The notes: generated from the letters alone by a model not told the origin. Shown: positions 1 through 9,482, numbered from the stretch's first letter. The stretch is DNA of 64,000 nt from an uncultured Candidatus Actinomarina sp. (GCA_902519845.1 CABYLQ010000002.1:108684-172683), one strand, 5' to 3'. A program made the numbers and translations.

Positions 1-2
1 TG

Positions 3-854
3 CCAACTTTAAGGCTTACTGAAAATGATAAAGACTATGCAATTGTAGGAGCGTTGCCTATTGAGACAGAAGGTATTACATACATCTATGGACGACAATC
101 CTGTGACACCAGAAGTATGGAGCCAGGTGAATATGATGTTGGAAATAAATATTTTGCTGGTCAAGAAGCAATGGTTATTTTTGATAATGTGTTCATTCCA
201 AACGAATTTATATTTATGAATGGTGAATATGATTTTGCTGCAATGCTTGTCGAAAGATTTACATGTTATCATCGAAGGTCCTATGTATGTAAATCAGGTG
301 TTGGGGATGTAATGATAGGGGCGGCAGCAAGTATTGCCGAATATAACGGTGTTGAAGATAAATCACATATTAAAGAAAAATTGATTGAAATGAATAAATT
401 AAATGAAACTATTTATGCGACGGGAATTGCTTCATCTTTGCAAGGAAAAAAAACAAAGAGTGGAAATTATATAAATGACGATTTATTAGCAAATGTCTGC
501 AAACAGCATGTTACAAAAGAAACTTATGAGATAGGAAGGTTGGCACAAGATTTAGCTGGTGGACTAGTTGCATCCATGCCTTCAGGTATTGACATAAATG
601 AAAGTGAGATGTCACCAAACTTATTGAAATACTTGAAAGGCAAAGAAGATGTAAATACCGAAGATCGTGTAAGCATGTTACGGCTTATTGAAAATATGAC
701 ATTAGGAAGAAATGCTGTTGCCTATTTAACTGAATCAATGCATGGTGCTGGATCACCACAAGCTCAAAGAATACAAATTTCTAGAAAAGTAGATATTGAA
801 GAAAAGAAAAACTTTGCAAAGAAACTCTCTGGAATAATCGAAAGAGAAGATTGA
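3..854 (+). CDS. 4-hydroxybutyryl-CoA dehydratase-like protein (3' part, N-terminus outside window)
   Basis: The reading frame is open from the window edge and ends in TGA; 283 codons are visible of a family usually near 490. The family holds FAD and a [4Fe-4S] cluster and dehydrates 4-hydroxybutyryl-CoA to crotonyl-CoA, or isomerises vinylacetyl-CoA. Family signatures seen are CYHRRSYVCKSGVGD (Fe-S ligand loop with His and Cys), NETIYATGIASS, LANVCKQHVT and the C-terminal TESMHGAGSPQAQR. The His-Cys spacing is one residue shorter than I recall for the clostridial enzyme, so catalysis is not assured. The stop overlaps the next ATG (TGATG), so the two genes are translationally coupled. The alternative family, 4-hydroxyphenylacetate 3-hydroxylase, is less likely because of the TESMHGAGSPQAQR tail. 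Confidence 0.8.
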   Translation, partial: PTLRLTENDKDYAIVGALPIETEGITYIYGRQSCDTRSMEPGEYDVGNKYFAGQEAMVIFDNVFIPNEFIFMNGEYDFAAMLVERFTCYHRRSYVCKSGVGDVMIGAAASIAEYNGVEDKSHIKEKLIEMNKLNETIYATGIASSLQGKKTKSGNYINDDLLANVCKQHVTKETYEIGRLAQDLAGGLVASMPSGIDINESEMSPNLLKYLKGKEDVNTEDRVSMLRLIENMTLGRNAVAYLTESMHGAGSPQAQRIQISRKVDIEEKKNFAKKLSGIIERED

Positions 855-1825
855 TGAAAGCTGTTGTTTGTACAAAAATAGGTGATCCTAATCTACTTGA
901 GATAAAAGATATTGAAACACCAAAGCCAAGTAAAAATGAAGTACTAGTAAAAGTACAAGCAGCAGGTGTGAATTTTCCAGATGCTTTAATGGTTCAAGGT
1001 AAATATCAAATAGTAATGGACCCACCTTTTACCCCTGGTAATGAAGTTTGTGGATATGTTGAAGAAACTGGAGATGATGTTGATCTTAAGATTGGGACCA
1101 AAGTAATAGCTTTGCCGCCAATAGGAGGTTTTTCTGAATATGTTTCTGTAGATAAGAATCTTGTTATACCTGTATCAGAAAAAGTCGATTCAATGGCTGG
1201 GGCAAGCTTGCCTATAAATTATGGAACTTGTTATTACGCACTCAAAAGAAGAGCAAATATTCAAAAGAATGAGTCTCTTCTTGTTCTTGGTGCGTCAGGG
1301 GGTATAGGGACGGCAACGATACAATTAGCGAAAATAATGGGAGTCAAAACTATATGTGCAGTTGGCAGTGATGAAAAAGCAGAATATGTTAAGTCATTGG
1401 GGGCAGATGAAATTATTAGATATGATCAAGTTGAACTGAAGGAAACAGTAAAAGAACTTACTGATGGAAAAGGAGTAGATGTTGTTATGGATCCTGTTGG
1501 AGGAGATGTAACAGAACAAGCATTGAGAGCAACAGCATGGAATGGAAGGTTGCTTGTAATAGGTTTTACAGATGGCAACATACCAAAAATTCCATTAAAT
1601 TTAACTCTTGTTAAGGGAGTCTCAATAGTTGGAGTTTGGTGGGGAAGATGGACTACAACCTCTCCTGAAGAGACAGCTGAAGACTTTAAAGAATTAATTG
1701 AATTTATTGAAAAGGATGAACTAGTGATACAACCAAAAAATATTCATCCAATAGAAGAGACTTCTTTAGCACTTGAAAAGTTTCTATCTAGAAAAAATAT
1801 TGGGAAAACAGTAATCAGTTTTTAA
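854..1825 (+). CDS. Zinc-independent MDR reductase, NADPH:quinone oxidoreductase family
   Basis: A 323-aa medium-chain dehydrogenase/reductase. It has a GroES-like N-terminal half (GVNFPDALMVQGKYQ, PPFTPGNEVCGYV) and a Rossmann half with GASGGIGTATIQLAKIMG as the NADP-binding turn. The Cys/His set of zinc alcohol dehydrogenases is absent, so it should reduce an enone, quinone or enoyl-CoA-like substrate with NADPH. It starts at ATG 854, overlapping the upstream stop by one base; the TTG just before is not needed. Coupling to the dehydratase-like gene suggests it acts on a downstream acyl-CoA or ketone, but the substrate cannot be read from sequence. Confidence 0.85.
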   Translation: MKAVVCTKIGDPNLLEIKDIETPKPSKNEVLVKVQAAGVNFPDALMVQGKYQIVMDPPFTPGNEVCGYVEETGDDVDLKIGTKVIALPPIGGFSEYVSVDKNLVIPVSEKVDSMAGASLPINYGTCYYALKRRANIQKNESLLVLGASGGIGTATIQLAKIMGVKTICAVGSDEKAEYVKSLGADEIIRYDQVELKETVKELTDGKGVDVVMDPVGGDVTEQALRATAWNGRLLVIGFTDGNIPKIPLNLTLVKGVSIVGVWWGRWTTTSPEETAEDFKELIEFIEKDELVIQPKNIHPIEETSLALEKFLSRKNIGKTVISF

Positions 1826-2458
1826 TTATTTTTTAGACGATTCGAAATACGGATTATTTCCTGAAGCGTGATCAGTTGCATCAATAATATTTCCTATTTC
1901 AGGTACAGCATCTCGTAAAGCTGTTTCTATTCCTTGAGTAAGTGTTACTTGAGCCATTCCACATCCTTGACAGCCCCCACCAAGTCTAAGATAAATATCT
2001 TGACCTTCAATACCAACTAAAGATGCCTTTCCTCCATGAGATGCTATTGCTGGATTAATTTGGCTTTCAAGAACTGTTTGTACCTTCTCTGCAAGTTCAC
2101 CAGTAAGTTCAGGTAAATCTTCAGGGTTACCTACCATTGAAGGACTTGGAGTATTTGGGTTGTCCATTGTGAGTCCTGGTGCATTTGGATCATCTGATAT
2201 TTCTAATTCTGCACCATTAAAGTTATCAACATCTTTACTGGCTATAATTACAGATAAATCACCAAAATCAAGTCGTTTATCATCTGGTCTAGCCTGTTCA
2301 AGATCTAAAAAACTAAGATCATATGTATATTGATTTCCTTGTACACCGTCAATCTGTAAGAATAGAGCATAATCTTTATCTCCAGGTTCTTGTTCTTTTA
2401 ACTCAAGAATCTTACTAACAGCACTGTCTCCAATATTGAATTTAAACTCATCAGTCAT
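1826..2458 (-). CDS. nfuA: NfuA-type Fe-S cluster carrier
   Basis: A 210-aa protein with two parts. The N-terminal A-type/HesB-like domain (about residues 1-100) lacks the usual cysteines. The C-terminal Nfu domain carries the cluster-binding CxxC in GGCQGCGMAQVTL. This matches the E. coli NfuA layout at slightly greater length. It should receive [4Fe-4S] clusters and pass them to apo-proteins. It is convergent with the MDR gene, with adjacent stops, and divergent from the ATP-grasp gene. A second stand-alone Nfu domain lies at 46116-46394. Confidence 0.87.
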   Translation of the reverse strand: MTDEFKFNIGDSAVSKILELKEQEPGDKDYALFLQIDGVQGNQYTYDLSFLDLEQARPDDKRLDFGDLSVIIASKDVDNFNGAELEISDDPNAPGLTMDNPNTPSPSMVGNPEDLPELTGELAEKVQTVLESQINPAIASHGGKASLVGIEGQDIYLRLGGGCQGCGMAQVTLTQGIETALRDAVPEIGNIIDATDHASGNNPYFESSKK

Positions 2459-2498
2459 ATACTTAATATTAGTAAGCTCAAGATATGTGTAAATAAAT

Positions 2499-3680
2499 AT
2501 GAATAAACTATTGTTAGTAATCCCAGAAAATAGCTATAAATCCAATGATTTTGTACTAACTACAGAAAGATTAGGTATCGATTTTTTGGTAATTACAGAC
2601 AGCGATCAAGTATCAAGTCAATTTGGTGATACTGTAATTATTCAAAATTTCAATGAAAAAATTAGTGATGAAACATTACTCAAACTTAAGAAAATAACTC
2701 ACGTACTCCCGGTTGATCATAGTGCATTAAAATTTGCGGGCTATTTAGTTGATTTATTAGATGCAAAAGGAAACAAATTGTTTGCGATAGAGCATTCAAT
2801 GAATAAATTTAACTCAAGAAATACTTTTAATTCAATATCTAATTTACAAGCAAAGAATATGATTATAAAAAATCTCAAAGATATTGAAGTGTTTGTAGAA
2901 AAAAATGGTACATCAGTTTTAAAACCAAACTTTGGGTCAGCAAGCAAAAGTGTTTTAAAAATAGATAATTTTAATAAAAACAAAGACTACATCATAGATT
3001 TAATGAACGATTGTGAAGATCAGGAAATGGTTATAGAGCAATATATAGATGGAAAAGAATATGCGTTAGAAGGTAATTTAATAAACTCTAATTTAAATAA
3101 AATAACAATTTTCGATAAGCCAATTGAATACAAAGAACCTTACTTTGAAGAATCAATCTATATAACCCCAAGTGAACTATCTGAAAAATTACAAAATGAA
3201 ATAGTTGAAATGATTGATAGTGCTTGTAAAAAAATTGGTCTTGAGAATGGGCCCGTACATGTTGAATTTAAGATAAGTAATGGAAATATTTTCATTATTG
3301 AAATTAATCCAAGAATGATAGGTGGTCTCTGTTCAAAATGTTTAAGTTTTGGTTTGTTTAAAGTATCTCTTGAAGAAATAACATTACATGCCTTTTTATA
3401 TGATGAATTAAAACCTGTTGAACTCCTTAGTAATTATGTTGGTGTACTCATGCTTCCAACTCCTCAAACTGGAAAATTTGTTTCAATTAATCAAGATGAA
3501 TTGGAAAACATTGATAATGTATCGGCAGTTGAAATAACTGTTTTTGAGAACTCAGATTTGTTGAAACCACCATTTGGTGATAAATATTTAGGTTTTGTGT
3601 TTTCGCAAGCAAATGAAAAAGCTTTAGTTTTGAATGCATTAAAAAATGCAATGAATACTTCAATGCCGATTATTAAATAA
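2499..3680 (+). CDS. ATP-grasp domain protein, substrate unknown
   Basis: A 393-aa protein with an ATP-grasp fold. The N-terminal about 100 residues form a pre-ATP-grasp domain. The central lid and phosphate loop is VLKPNFGSASKSVLKI, followed by the adenine-binding segment MVIEQYIDGKEYALEG. The Mg-binding end has VHVEFKISNGNIFIIEINPR with the expected Glu/Asn/Arg residues. Such enzymes join a carboxylate to an amine or thiol using ATP; neither partner can be inferred. It is followed 20 bp on by thiamine pyrophosphokinase in the same direction, which suggests co-transcription but not a shared pathway. Confidence 0.8.
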   Translation: MNKLLLVIPENSYKSNDFVLTTERLGIDFLVITDSDQVSSQFGDTVIIQNFNEKISDETLLKLKKITHVLPVDHSALKFAGYLVDLLDAKGNKLFAIEHSMNKFNSRNTFNSISNLQAKNMIIKNLKDIEVFVEKNGTSVLKPNFGSASKSVLKIDNFNKNKDYIIDLMNDCEDQEMVIEQYIDGKEYALEGNLINSNLNKITIFDKPIEYKEPYFEESIYITPSELSEKLQNEIVEMIDSACKKIGLENGPVHVEFKISNGNIFIIEINPRMIGGLCSKCLSFGLFKVSLEEITLHAFLYDELKPVELLSNYVGVLMLPTPQTGKFVSINQDELENIDNVSAVEITVFENSDLLKPPFGDKYLGFVFSQANEKALVLNALKNAMNTSMPIIK

Positions 3681-3703
3681 TTTATGATAATCTTCAAGTG
3701 AAA

Positions 3704-4321
3704 ATGAAAAATGCACTTATAGTAAACGGTGGTCTTAATACTACAAAAAGAGACCAACTAGATAATTATGATCTTATAGTTGCTGTAGATTCAGGAACAG
3801 AACAAGCTTACAAATTATTTTTAAAGCCAGATTTAATTATTGGTGATCTTGATTCGATAGATGAGAAAACAATTAAAAGAGCAGAAAAAGATGAAGTTCA
3901 AATTTTAAAATATGAAACTAATAAAAATGAAACAGATTTTGAGCTTGCTTTAAAACATGTACTGGATGAAGAAATTAAAGATATAACAATTATTGGTGGA
4001 GAATACGGCGAAATTGACCATTTGTTTAGTGTTTTAACTGTAATTATTAGCTTTCAAGAAGATCAAAAAATTTTGTGGATACATAAGGATCAGACAGTAC
4101 TTATTCCTAATACAAAAAAAATCGCAATTGGAAATAATGTTGAATTTAGTATCCTTCCATTTACAAATTTGAAAAATTTAAGTATATCTGGAGCGCAATG
4201 GAACCTTAATAATGAAAATATTGAATTTGGTAAATCTCTCACTCTAAGAAATATATCAATCGATAATGATATCGAAGTTTCGGTTGAAGATGGAAAGTTC
4301 TGCTTAATTTATAACAATTAA
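3704..4321 (+). CDS. Thiamine diphosphokinase
   Basis: About 205 aa, TPK family: transfers pyrophosphate from ATP to thiamine to make the cofactor ThDP. Seen are ALIVNGG at the N-terminus, VAVDSGTEQAYK, the metal-binding LIIGDLDSIDEKT, the NKNETDFELAL motif and IIGGEYGEIDH. The C-terminal beta domain (about residues 140-205) has SISGAQWNL as in the thiamine-binding part. A GTG six bases upstream is an equally possible start; neither has a clear ribosome binding site. Its stop overlaps the stop of the convergent acyl-CoA dehydrogenase by four bases. Confidence 0.88.
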   Translation: MKNALIVNGGLNTTKRDQLDNYDLIVAVDSGTEQAYKLFLKPDLIIGDLDSIDEKTIKRAEKDEVQILKYETNKNETDFELALKHVLDEEIKDITIIGGEYGEIDHLFSVLTVIISFQEDQKILWIHKDQTVLIPNTKKIAIGNNVEFSILPFTNLKNLSISGAQWNLNNENIEFGKSLTLRNISIDNDIEVSVEDGKFCLIYNN

Positions 4322-5535
4322 GATCTTGGCAAATCTTTCCAAGCTTTATCTTTATCTAATTTTGGTTCGCTTGGAAGACCTAAAACTCTTTCTGCAATAA
4401 TGTTTCTCATGATTTCTGATGTGCCGCCTTCAATAGAGTTGGCTCGAGATCTTAAAAATAAACTTTGTGTATCGGTAAAACCATAAGAATCATTATCAAA
4501 ATTTAATTCCGGTTGAGATAGCTCATATCCTCTTGGAAATAATAATCCATCATTTCCTAACATCTCCATACCAAAAGCATAAGATGCTTTATTTATTTCA
4601 GCTTCATGAAGTTTGCTTGTCGAACCCTCTGGACCAGGTGTTCCTTTTTCTCTAAGTTCAGATGCTCTCAAATTAGTTAACCTTACAGCTTCTTGTTGTA
4701 TCCATAATTCCATAAGTTTATCTTTAGTAACAGGATCATCTAGTTCGCGATCTTTCCATAATTGAACTAAATGTCCTGGTGCACCACTTCCTCTAGGTCT
4801 TACATTACCTCCAATAGCAACTCTTTCATTCATTAAAATTGCTAGAGAGACTCGCCATCCATCGCCTACTTCTCCAAGAACATTCTCTTTAGGAATTTTT
4901 ACATCCGTAAAATAAACTTCGTTAAATTCTGCCTCACCAGTTATTTGTCTTAAAGGTCTTACTTCGACACCTTCAGATTCCATATCAACGATAAAAAATG
5001 TTAATCCTCTGTGTTTTGGTACATCTGGGTCAGTTCTTGTAACAAGTAATCCCCATTTCGAAAGATGCCCAAGAGTAGTCCAAACTTTTTGTCCATTCAC
5101 AATATAACCATCTCCATCATCAACAGCTTTGGTTGAAAGGCTTGCTAGATCTGAACCAGAACCAGGTTCAGAAAATAATTGGCACCAAATTTCCTCAGCA
5201 GTAAACATTGGCTTCAAGTATTTATCAATCTGATCTTTTGTTCCATATTCGACAATAGTCGGTGCTCCCATTCCAATTCCTAAGAGATTTGCTATTCTGT
5301 TATTTGTTGAAATACCTTCTTTTCTTAAAGTGTCATTTACTAACAGCTGAAACTTAGGATTCACATTTAAACCGCCAGATCCCTCTGGAAAATGTACCCA
5401 AGCAAGTCCTAAATCAAATTGTTTTGCCCAGAAGTCAGTCTTAGAATCATTATCTTTTCTGAATGATATGAGTTCATCAAGTTTTTCACGTACTAAAACT
5501 TCTGGATTACTAATATCTGTTTTTGTATCTGACAA
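4318..5535 (-). CDS. Acyl-CoA dehydrogenase (FadE-like)
   Basis: A 405-aa flavoprotein that introduces the alpha,beta double bond in acyl-CoA. The N-terminal helical domain is followed by QLFSEPGSGSDLASLST (FAD/substrate contact) and NGQKVWTTLGHLSKW in the beta domain. The C-terminal helical domain ends with SIEGGTSEIMRNIIAERVLG, where the Glu-Gly-Gly region lies near the catalytic base in many FadE-type enzymes. It is the last of three genes read in the order acyl-CoA synthetase, SDR, FadE, with 2-bp gaps, so it is probably one fatty-acid or branched-acid degradation operon. Chain length is not predictable. Confidence 0.9.
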   Translation of the reverse strand: MSDTKTDISNPEVLVREKLDELISFRKDNDSKTDFWAKQFDLGLAWVHFPEGSGGLNVNPKFQLLVNDTLRKEGISTNNRIANLLGIGMGAPTIVEYGTKDQIDKYLKPMFTAEEIWCQLFSEPGSGSDLASLSTKAVDDGDGYIVNGQKVWTTLGHLSKWGLLVTRTDPDVPKHRGLTFFIVDMESEGVEVRPLRQITGEAEFNEVYFTDVKIPKENVLGEVGDGWRVSLAILMNERVAIGGNVRPRGSGAPGHLVQLWKDRELDDPVTKDKLMELWIQQEAVRLTNLRASELREKGTPGPEGSTSKLHEAEINKASYAFGMEMLGNDGLLFPRGYELSQPELNFDNDSYGFTDTQSLFLRSRANSIEGGTSEIMRNIIAERVLGLPSEPKLDKDKAWKDLPRS

Positions 5536-5537
5536 AG

Positions 5538-6443
5538 TTATTCTCCTTGTTTCATAGCTTCAGTAAATAATGGTAATTCATCAGCTAAACTAGTCGGGTA
5601 TATTGAATTGGATAAATCCCTAATTTTTTCAATATTTTCAAAAATATCTTCAGCACTTGCCTCAGGATTAAAGTAACCAACATCAGTTGATATACCTACT
5701 CTTGAAAATCTTCCTCCCCCAGCTGAAAAAATCTCATGGGTAATGTCACATTGCTCAGAGGCTAAAAATACAACAAGAGGAGTTATATTATCAACCGTTA
5801 ACATATTTGCCATATCCTCACCAAATAAAGACTCTGTCATTCTTGTTGCTGCATTTGGAGCAATGACATTTGCTTTTATGTTATATTTTGCACCTTCAAT
5901 AGCAAGAACATTGGTAAGTCCAACAATTCCCATTTTTGCTGCGCCATAATTTAATTGACCAAAGTTACCAAAAAGGCCAGAGGGTGAAGAAACGTTTACA
6001 AACCTACCAAAGCCTTGTTCTTTCATCTGAACAAAAGCTGGTTGGCAAACAAAGAACGTACCTTTTAAATGAACGTCGATAATTGCATTAAGGTCCTCTT
6101 CTTCCATTTTTGCAAAACTTTTATCTCTTAGTATCCCAGCATTGTTTACAACTGCATGGATACCACCAAACTCGCTTAAAGCAGATTGAATTATTGATTC
6201 GCCTCCGCTTTTTGTTGCTACTGAGTCATAATTTGGGACTGCACTACCTCCATTATCTATGATTTCTTTTACAACAATATCAGCAGGTGTATTTTCTGAG
6301 CCTTCGCCACTTACTGAACCTCCAATATCATTTACAACAACATTTGCACCCCTATTTGCAAATTCGAGTGCATATGCTTTTCCGAGTCCATTCCCTGCAC
6401 CAGTAACAACAACTGTTTTGTTTTCGAAACTTACATTACCCAT
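5538..6443 (-). CDS. SDR-family 3-hydroxyacyl-CoA dehydrogenase-like protein
   Basis: A 301-aa short-chain dehydrogenase resembling the dehydrogenase domain of peroxisomal multifunctional enzyme 2. NAD(P)-binding TGAGNGLGKAYALEFA is followed by NNAGILRDKSFAKM and the catalytic Ser and YxxxK in VNVSSPSGLFGNFGQLNYGA. The C-terminal extension beyond the usual 250 residues also fits that family. The likely reaction is oxidation of (3R)-hydroxyacyl-CoA. Two bases separate it from the acyl-CoA dehydrogenase and two from the acyl-CoA synthetase, so the three are co-transcribed. Confidence 0.85.
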   Translation of the reverse strand: MGNVSFENKTVVVTGAGNGLGKAYALEFANRGANVVVNDIGGSVSGEGSENTPADIVVKEIIDNGGSAVPNYDSVATKSGGESIIQSALSEFGGIHAVVNNAGILRDKSFAKMEEEDLNAIIDVHLKGTFFVCQPAFVQMKEQGFGRFVNVSSPSGLFGNFGQLNYGAAKMGIVGLTNVLAIEGAKYNIKANVIAPNAATRMTESLFGEDMANMLTVDNITPLVVFLASEQCDITHEIFSAGGGRFSRVGISTDVGYFNPEASAEDIFENIEKIRDLSNSIYPTSLADELPLFTEAMKQGE

Positions 6444-6445
6444 CT

Positions 6446-8374
6446 TTAGACCTCCTCATACATGGATTCAATTTCATCATTATATCTTTCAGTTACAACA
6501 TGTCTTTTCAATTTAAGAGATGGTGTTAACTCTCCACTACTGTCAGTCCATTCATTTGACAGTAGAGTAAATTTTTTAATTTGTTGTACATTTGCAACCT
6601 TACTATTTGATTGATCAACGTGATCTTGTATAGCTGATAACACTTTTTCATTTTTTGACATAGTCTCAATGTTGTAATCGACTCCATTTTCATTAGCCCA
6701 TTTTTCAGCACCACCATCGCCATCAAGAACAATTAGAGCACTCAAAAATTTCTTTCCGTCACCTACCATGCAAATTTGGCCTATCAACTCATGTGTCTTA
6801 ATTAGATTTTCTAATTCAACAGGTGCGATGTTTTTGCCACCAGAAGTTATAATAATTTCTTTTTTTCTTCCAATTATTTTTGCAAAACCATTTTCATCAA
6901 TCTCGGCTAAATCTCCTGTGTGAAGCCATCCATCATTATCAAATGCAGCTTTTGTTTCCTCTTCTGATTTATAGTATCCTTTTGCAACATGCTTACCTTT
7001 GATACACAACTCACCATCCTCTAGAACTTTTATTTCTGTACCCATAATCGGCATACCAACTTTACCAATTGGATTCATTACATCTGGAATAGGTAAATCA
7101 TTAGCTTTCATTATGTTTTGGAAGTAATTATTTGCAAAATTTGGAACACAAAATGTTGCAGGTCCTGTATCTTCTGTCATGCCATATACTTCTGCGACAT
7201 CAATATGAATTGCATGGAACCATTTTTGAACATCTGGATTCATGGGTGCTGCGGCAGTAATAAATACCTCAGAATTATCAAGACCCAGTCCAACTTTAAA
7301 TGATCGTTCAAAAACAAGCTTGTTAAATATTGCATCTTTAATTCTTATTCCTAGGGGTGGTGTCTCTCCTCTTTGCTCATATTCAACTCTTTCTAATCCA
7401 TTATCAATGGCTCTTAAAGCCAAATCTTTTTTATCAGATTCGTTTATTTTATTAATCAAACCTGATTGAAATCTTTCCCAAACCCGAGGAACTGCGAAAA
7501 AGAGAGTTGGTTTAATAGTTGGTAAGGCTGTAGCCATGTCCTCAAGAACTGGGACTGGAAATAATTGACCTTTTCTAAAAATTGATTGATAATGATCTGT
7601 TAATCTTGCTGCAATGTGGGCCATAGGTAAGTAAGAGACAATTCTGGGATTAGTTCCTAAACTCACTGATTGTTCTATCAAGCTTTGAAGAGTAAACAAT
7701 ATATTCTCATGGGTAAGCATCACGCCCTTAGGATTTCCAGTAGTACCTGATGTAAAAATTAAACATGCAAGTGAATCTGGTTTTACAGAGTCCATTCTTG
7801 CCTCTAATTCTGATTTACTCTCTGCATTAATTTTTTTACCTTTTTCAATAAGGTCTTGATAACTTAATACGTAATCTAAATCTTTATATTGATCAAAATC
7901 TTCAATCATTATGATGTACTTCATGTCTGGACAGTTATCTTTTGCTTTATTGACTTCAGTAAAAAGCTCTCCATCGCCAACAAAAGCTACTTTTGCTTCA
8001 AGTAGATTAGAAATGTATTCGATTTGTCCTGATTTAAGTTGTTTATATATTGTTGAGGGAACTGCACCTGCATGCATGATTCCAAGATCTGAAATAAAAT
8101 GCTCTTTTACATTATTTGCAACAATAAAAGCATTATCCTCAGCTTGGATGCCAATATCAATAAGTCCTGAAGCAAGATTGTGAACTGTTTCTTGATATTC
8201 TGACCAAGAAGTAGAATCCCATCCTGTATATTCATTATTGATTGGGGTATTTAAAGCAGGGTAATCAGGTGCCTCCTCTGCATTAGTGTTTAAATAATCA
8301 ATAATTGTTTTACCTTCAACAATACTCATAACTGATTTTTCTTGGTTTTTTAGGAATTCTTGTATTTTGCTCAT
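6446..8374 (-). CDS. Long-chain acyl-CoA synthetase (AMP-forming)
   Basis: A 642-aa ANL-superfamily ligase that activates fatty acids via acyl-AMP to acyl-CoA. The P-loop is LIFTSGTTGNPKGVMLTHEN; later motifs are VYGMTEDTG (A5), DNDGWLHTGDLAEID (A7) and KIIGRKKEIIITSGGKNIAP (A8/A10 area). It is most like the actinobacterial FadD15 / long-chain group. The start ATG has a GGAG ribosome binding site about six bases upstream. It heads the three-gene acyl-CoA operon. A 13-bp inverted repeat (8392-8448) lies just upstream. Confidence 0.9.
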   Translation of the reverse strand: MSKIQEFLKNQEKSVMSIVEGKTIIDYLNTNAEEAPDYPALNTPINNEYTGWDSTSWSEYQETVHNLASGLIDIGIQAEDNAFIVANNVKEHFISDLGIMHAGAVPSTIYKQLKSGQIEYISNLLEAKVAFVGDGELFTEVNKAKDNCPDMKYIIMIEDFDQYKDLDYVLSYQDLIEKGKKINAESKSELEARMDSVKPDSLACLIFTSGTTGNPKGVMLTHENILFTLQSLIEQSVSLGTNPRIVSYLPMAHIAARLTDHYQSIFRKGQLFPVPVLEDMATALPTIKPTLFFAVPRVWERFQSGLINKINESDKKDLALRAIDNGLERVEYEQRGETPPLGIRIKDAIFNKLVFERSFKVGLGLDNSEVFITAAAPMNPDVQKWFHAIHIDVAEVYGMTEDTGPATFCVPNFANNYFQNIMKANDLPIPDVMNPIGKVGMPIMGTEIKVLEDGELCIKGKHVAKGYYKSEEETKAAFDNDGWLHTGDLAEIDENGFAKIIGRKKEIIITSGGKNIAPVELENLIKTHELIGQICMVGDGKKFLSALIVLDGDGGAEKWANENGVDYNIETMSKNEKVLSAIQDHVDQSNSKVANVQQIKKFTLLSNEWTDSSGELTPSLKLKRHVVTERYNDEIESMYEEV

Positions 8375-8391
8375 TTAATCTCCACTCTCTT

Positions 8392-8448
8392 AGAACAATT
8401 TTAATGTCCAAAGTCAAAATTCTCTAATCCATTGTTTAAAATTGTTCT
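8392..8448. repeat. 13-bp perfect inverted repeat between two minus-strand genes
   Basis: AGAACAATTTTAA at 8392-8404 is the exact reverse complement of TTAAAATTGTTCT at 8436-8448, with a 31-nt spacer. One arm covers the stop codon and last codons of the Gfo/Idh gene; the other lies just upstream of the acyl-CoA synthetase ribosome binding site. On the minus-strand transcript it would form a long, mainly A-U hairpin with no U-tract, so a 3'-end stabiliser or operator pair is as likely as a terminator. Confidence 0.5.
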
Positions 8449-9482
8449 GAAATCTTTGCCCAATTCCCATCTAAATCATAAGACTCTAAAGTACACATGA
8501 TATTTAGTACATGAAATGGTAAAAATAGGTCATCCTCAGATACATTATTTTCTTTTATAGAATTTACCATTTCAACAACACCTAAGCCTCTGTAGTAATT
8601 ATTTTCACTGTCTTTTGACGAATATATATTTTCCCATTGGTAAGTTTCTTTATTAAAAATAGAAATTTCACCATCGTAGTTATTTGGATCTGCAAATTTT
8701 AAAGATGAGTTTTCCCCATATATTTCCAATTTTCCATCATATGGTTTCCATATATCAAAACTAACCTGGAAGTCGACAACAACTCCAGATTTGAATTTCA
8801 ATAATGAAACATAATGGGTATCAACCTCTACTTCGATTTCTTCATATTTTACTTCTGGATTGTCTACAAGACGCTTATTGAAATTCTTCTCTGAGTAAGA
8901 GCTAACTTGAGTTACAGGGCCAAGTAATTTAACTAATGAAGTTAAATAATACGGTCCCATATCAAATAAAGGCCCTCCCCCTTTCTTATAATAAAATTCA
9001 GGATTAGGATGCCACCCCTCCACACCATGAGTGATAAAACTAGCTGACCCGCCAATAATTTTTCCAATCTGTTTGGAATTTAGAAACTCAGTCCCTTTTT
9101 TGAATGCTGGTCCAAGATATGTGTCAGGGGCAGCAAATAAGTAAACATTATTTTCTTTCATTGTTGTATATAGTATTTTTCCTTCATCTATTGATAAAGA
9201 GACGGGTTTTTCAGAAAAGACGTGTTTTCCATTTTCAAGAGATTTCATTGAAATCTCAAAATGAGAGGATGGGGGTGTAAGATTTACAATAATATCAATA
9301 TCATTATTAACAAATATCTCCTCGACAGATAACATATCAATTTTGTGTTTTTTAGAGAATACTTCTGACTTGTTTGAATCTAAATCTGCACAAGCGACAA
9401 CTTTTAAAATTTCTTGGTTCTTGTTCAAACCAATCATATATTGATCTGAAATTGCACCGCATCCAATTATTCCTATGTTCAT
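8436..9482 (-). CDS. Gfo/Idh/MocA-family dehydrogenase (ThuB-like)
   Basis: A 348-aa NAD(P)-dependent sugar oxidoreductase. The N-terminal Rossmann turn is IGIIGCGAISDQY; the family's Glu-Lys-Pro motif is seen in HVFSEKPVSLS; GGGPLFDMGPYYLTSLV marks the substrate-side helix. It lies one base from a ThuA-family gene. This pairing resembles the rhizobial thuAB genes, where ThuB oxidises disaccharides to 3-keto sugars. A role in trehalose or maltose oxidation is therefore an inference from context. Sugar specificity cannot be read. Confidence 0.85.
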   Translation of the reverse strand: MNIGIIGCGAISDQYMIGLNKNQEILKVVACADLDSNKSEVFSKKHKIDMLSVEEIFVNNDIDIIVNLTPPSSHFEISMKSLENGKHVFSEKPVSLSIDEGKILYTTMKENNVYLFAAPDTYLGPAFKKGTEFLNSKQIGKIIGGSASFITHGVEGWHPNPEFYYKKGGGPLFDMGPYYLTSLVKLLGPVTQVSSYSEKNFNKRLVDNPEVKYEEIEVEVDTHYVSLLKFKSGVVVDFQVSFDIWKPYDGKLEIYGENSSLKFADPNNYDGEISIFNKETYQWENIYSSKDSENNYYRGLGVVEMVNSIKENNVSEDDLFLPFHVLNIMCTLESYDLDGNWAKISEQF

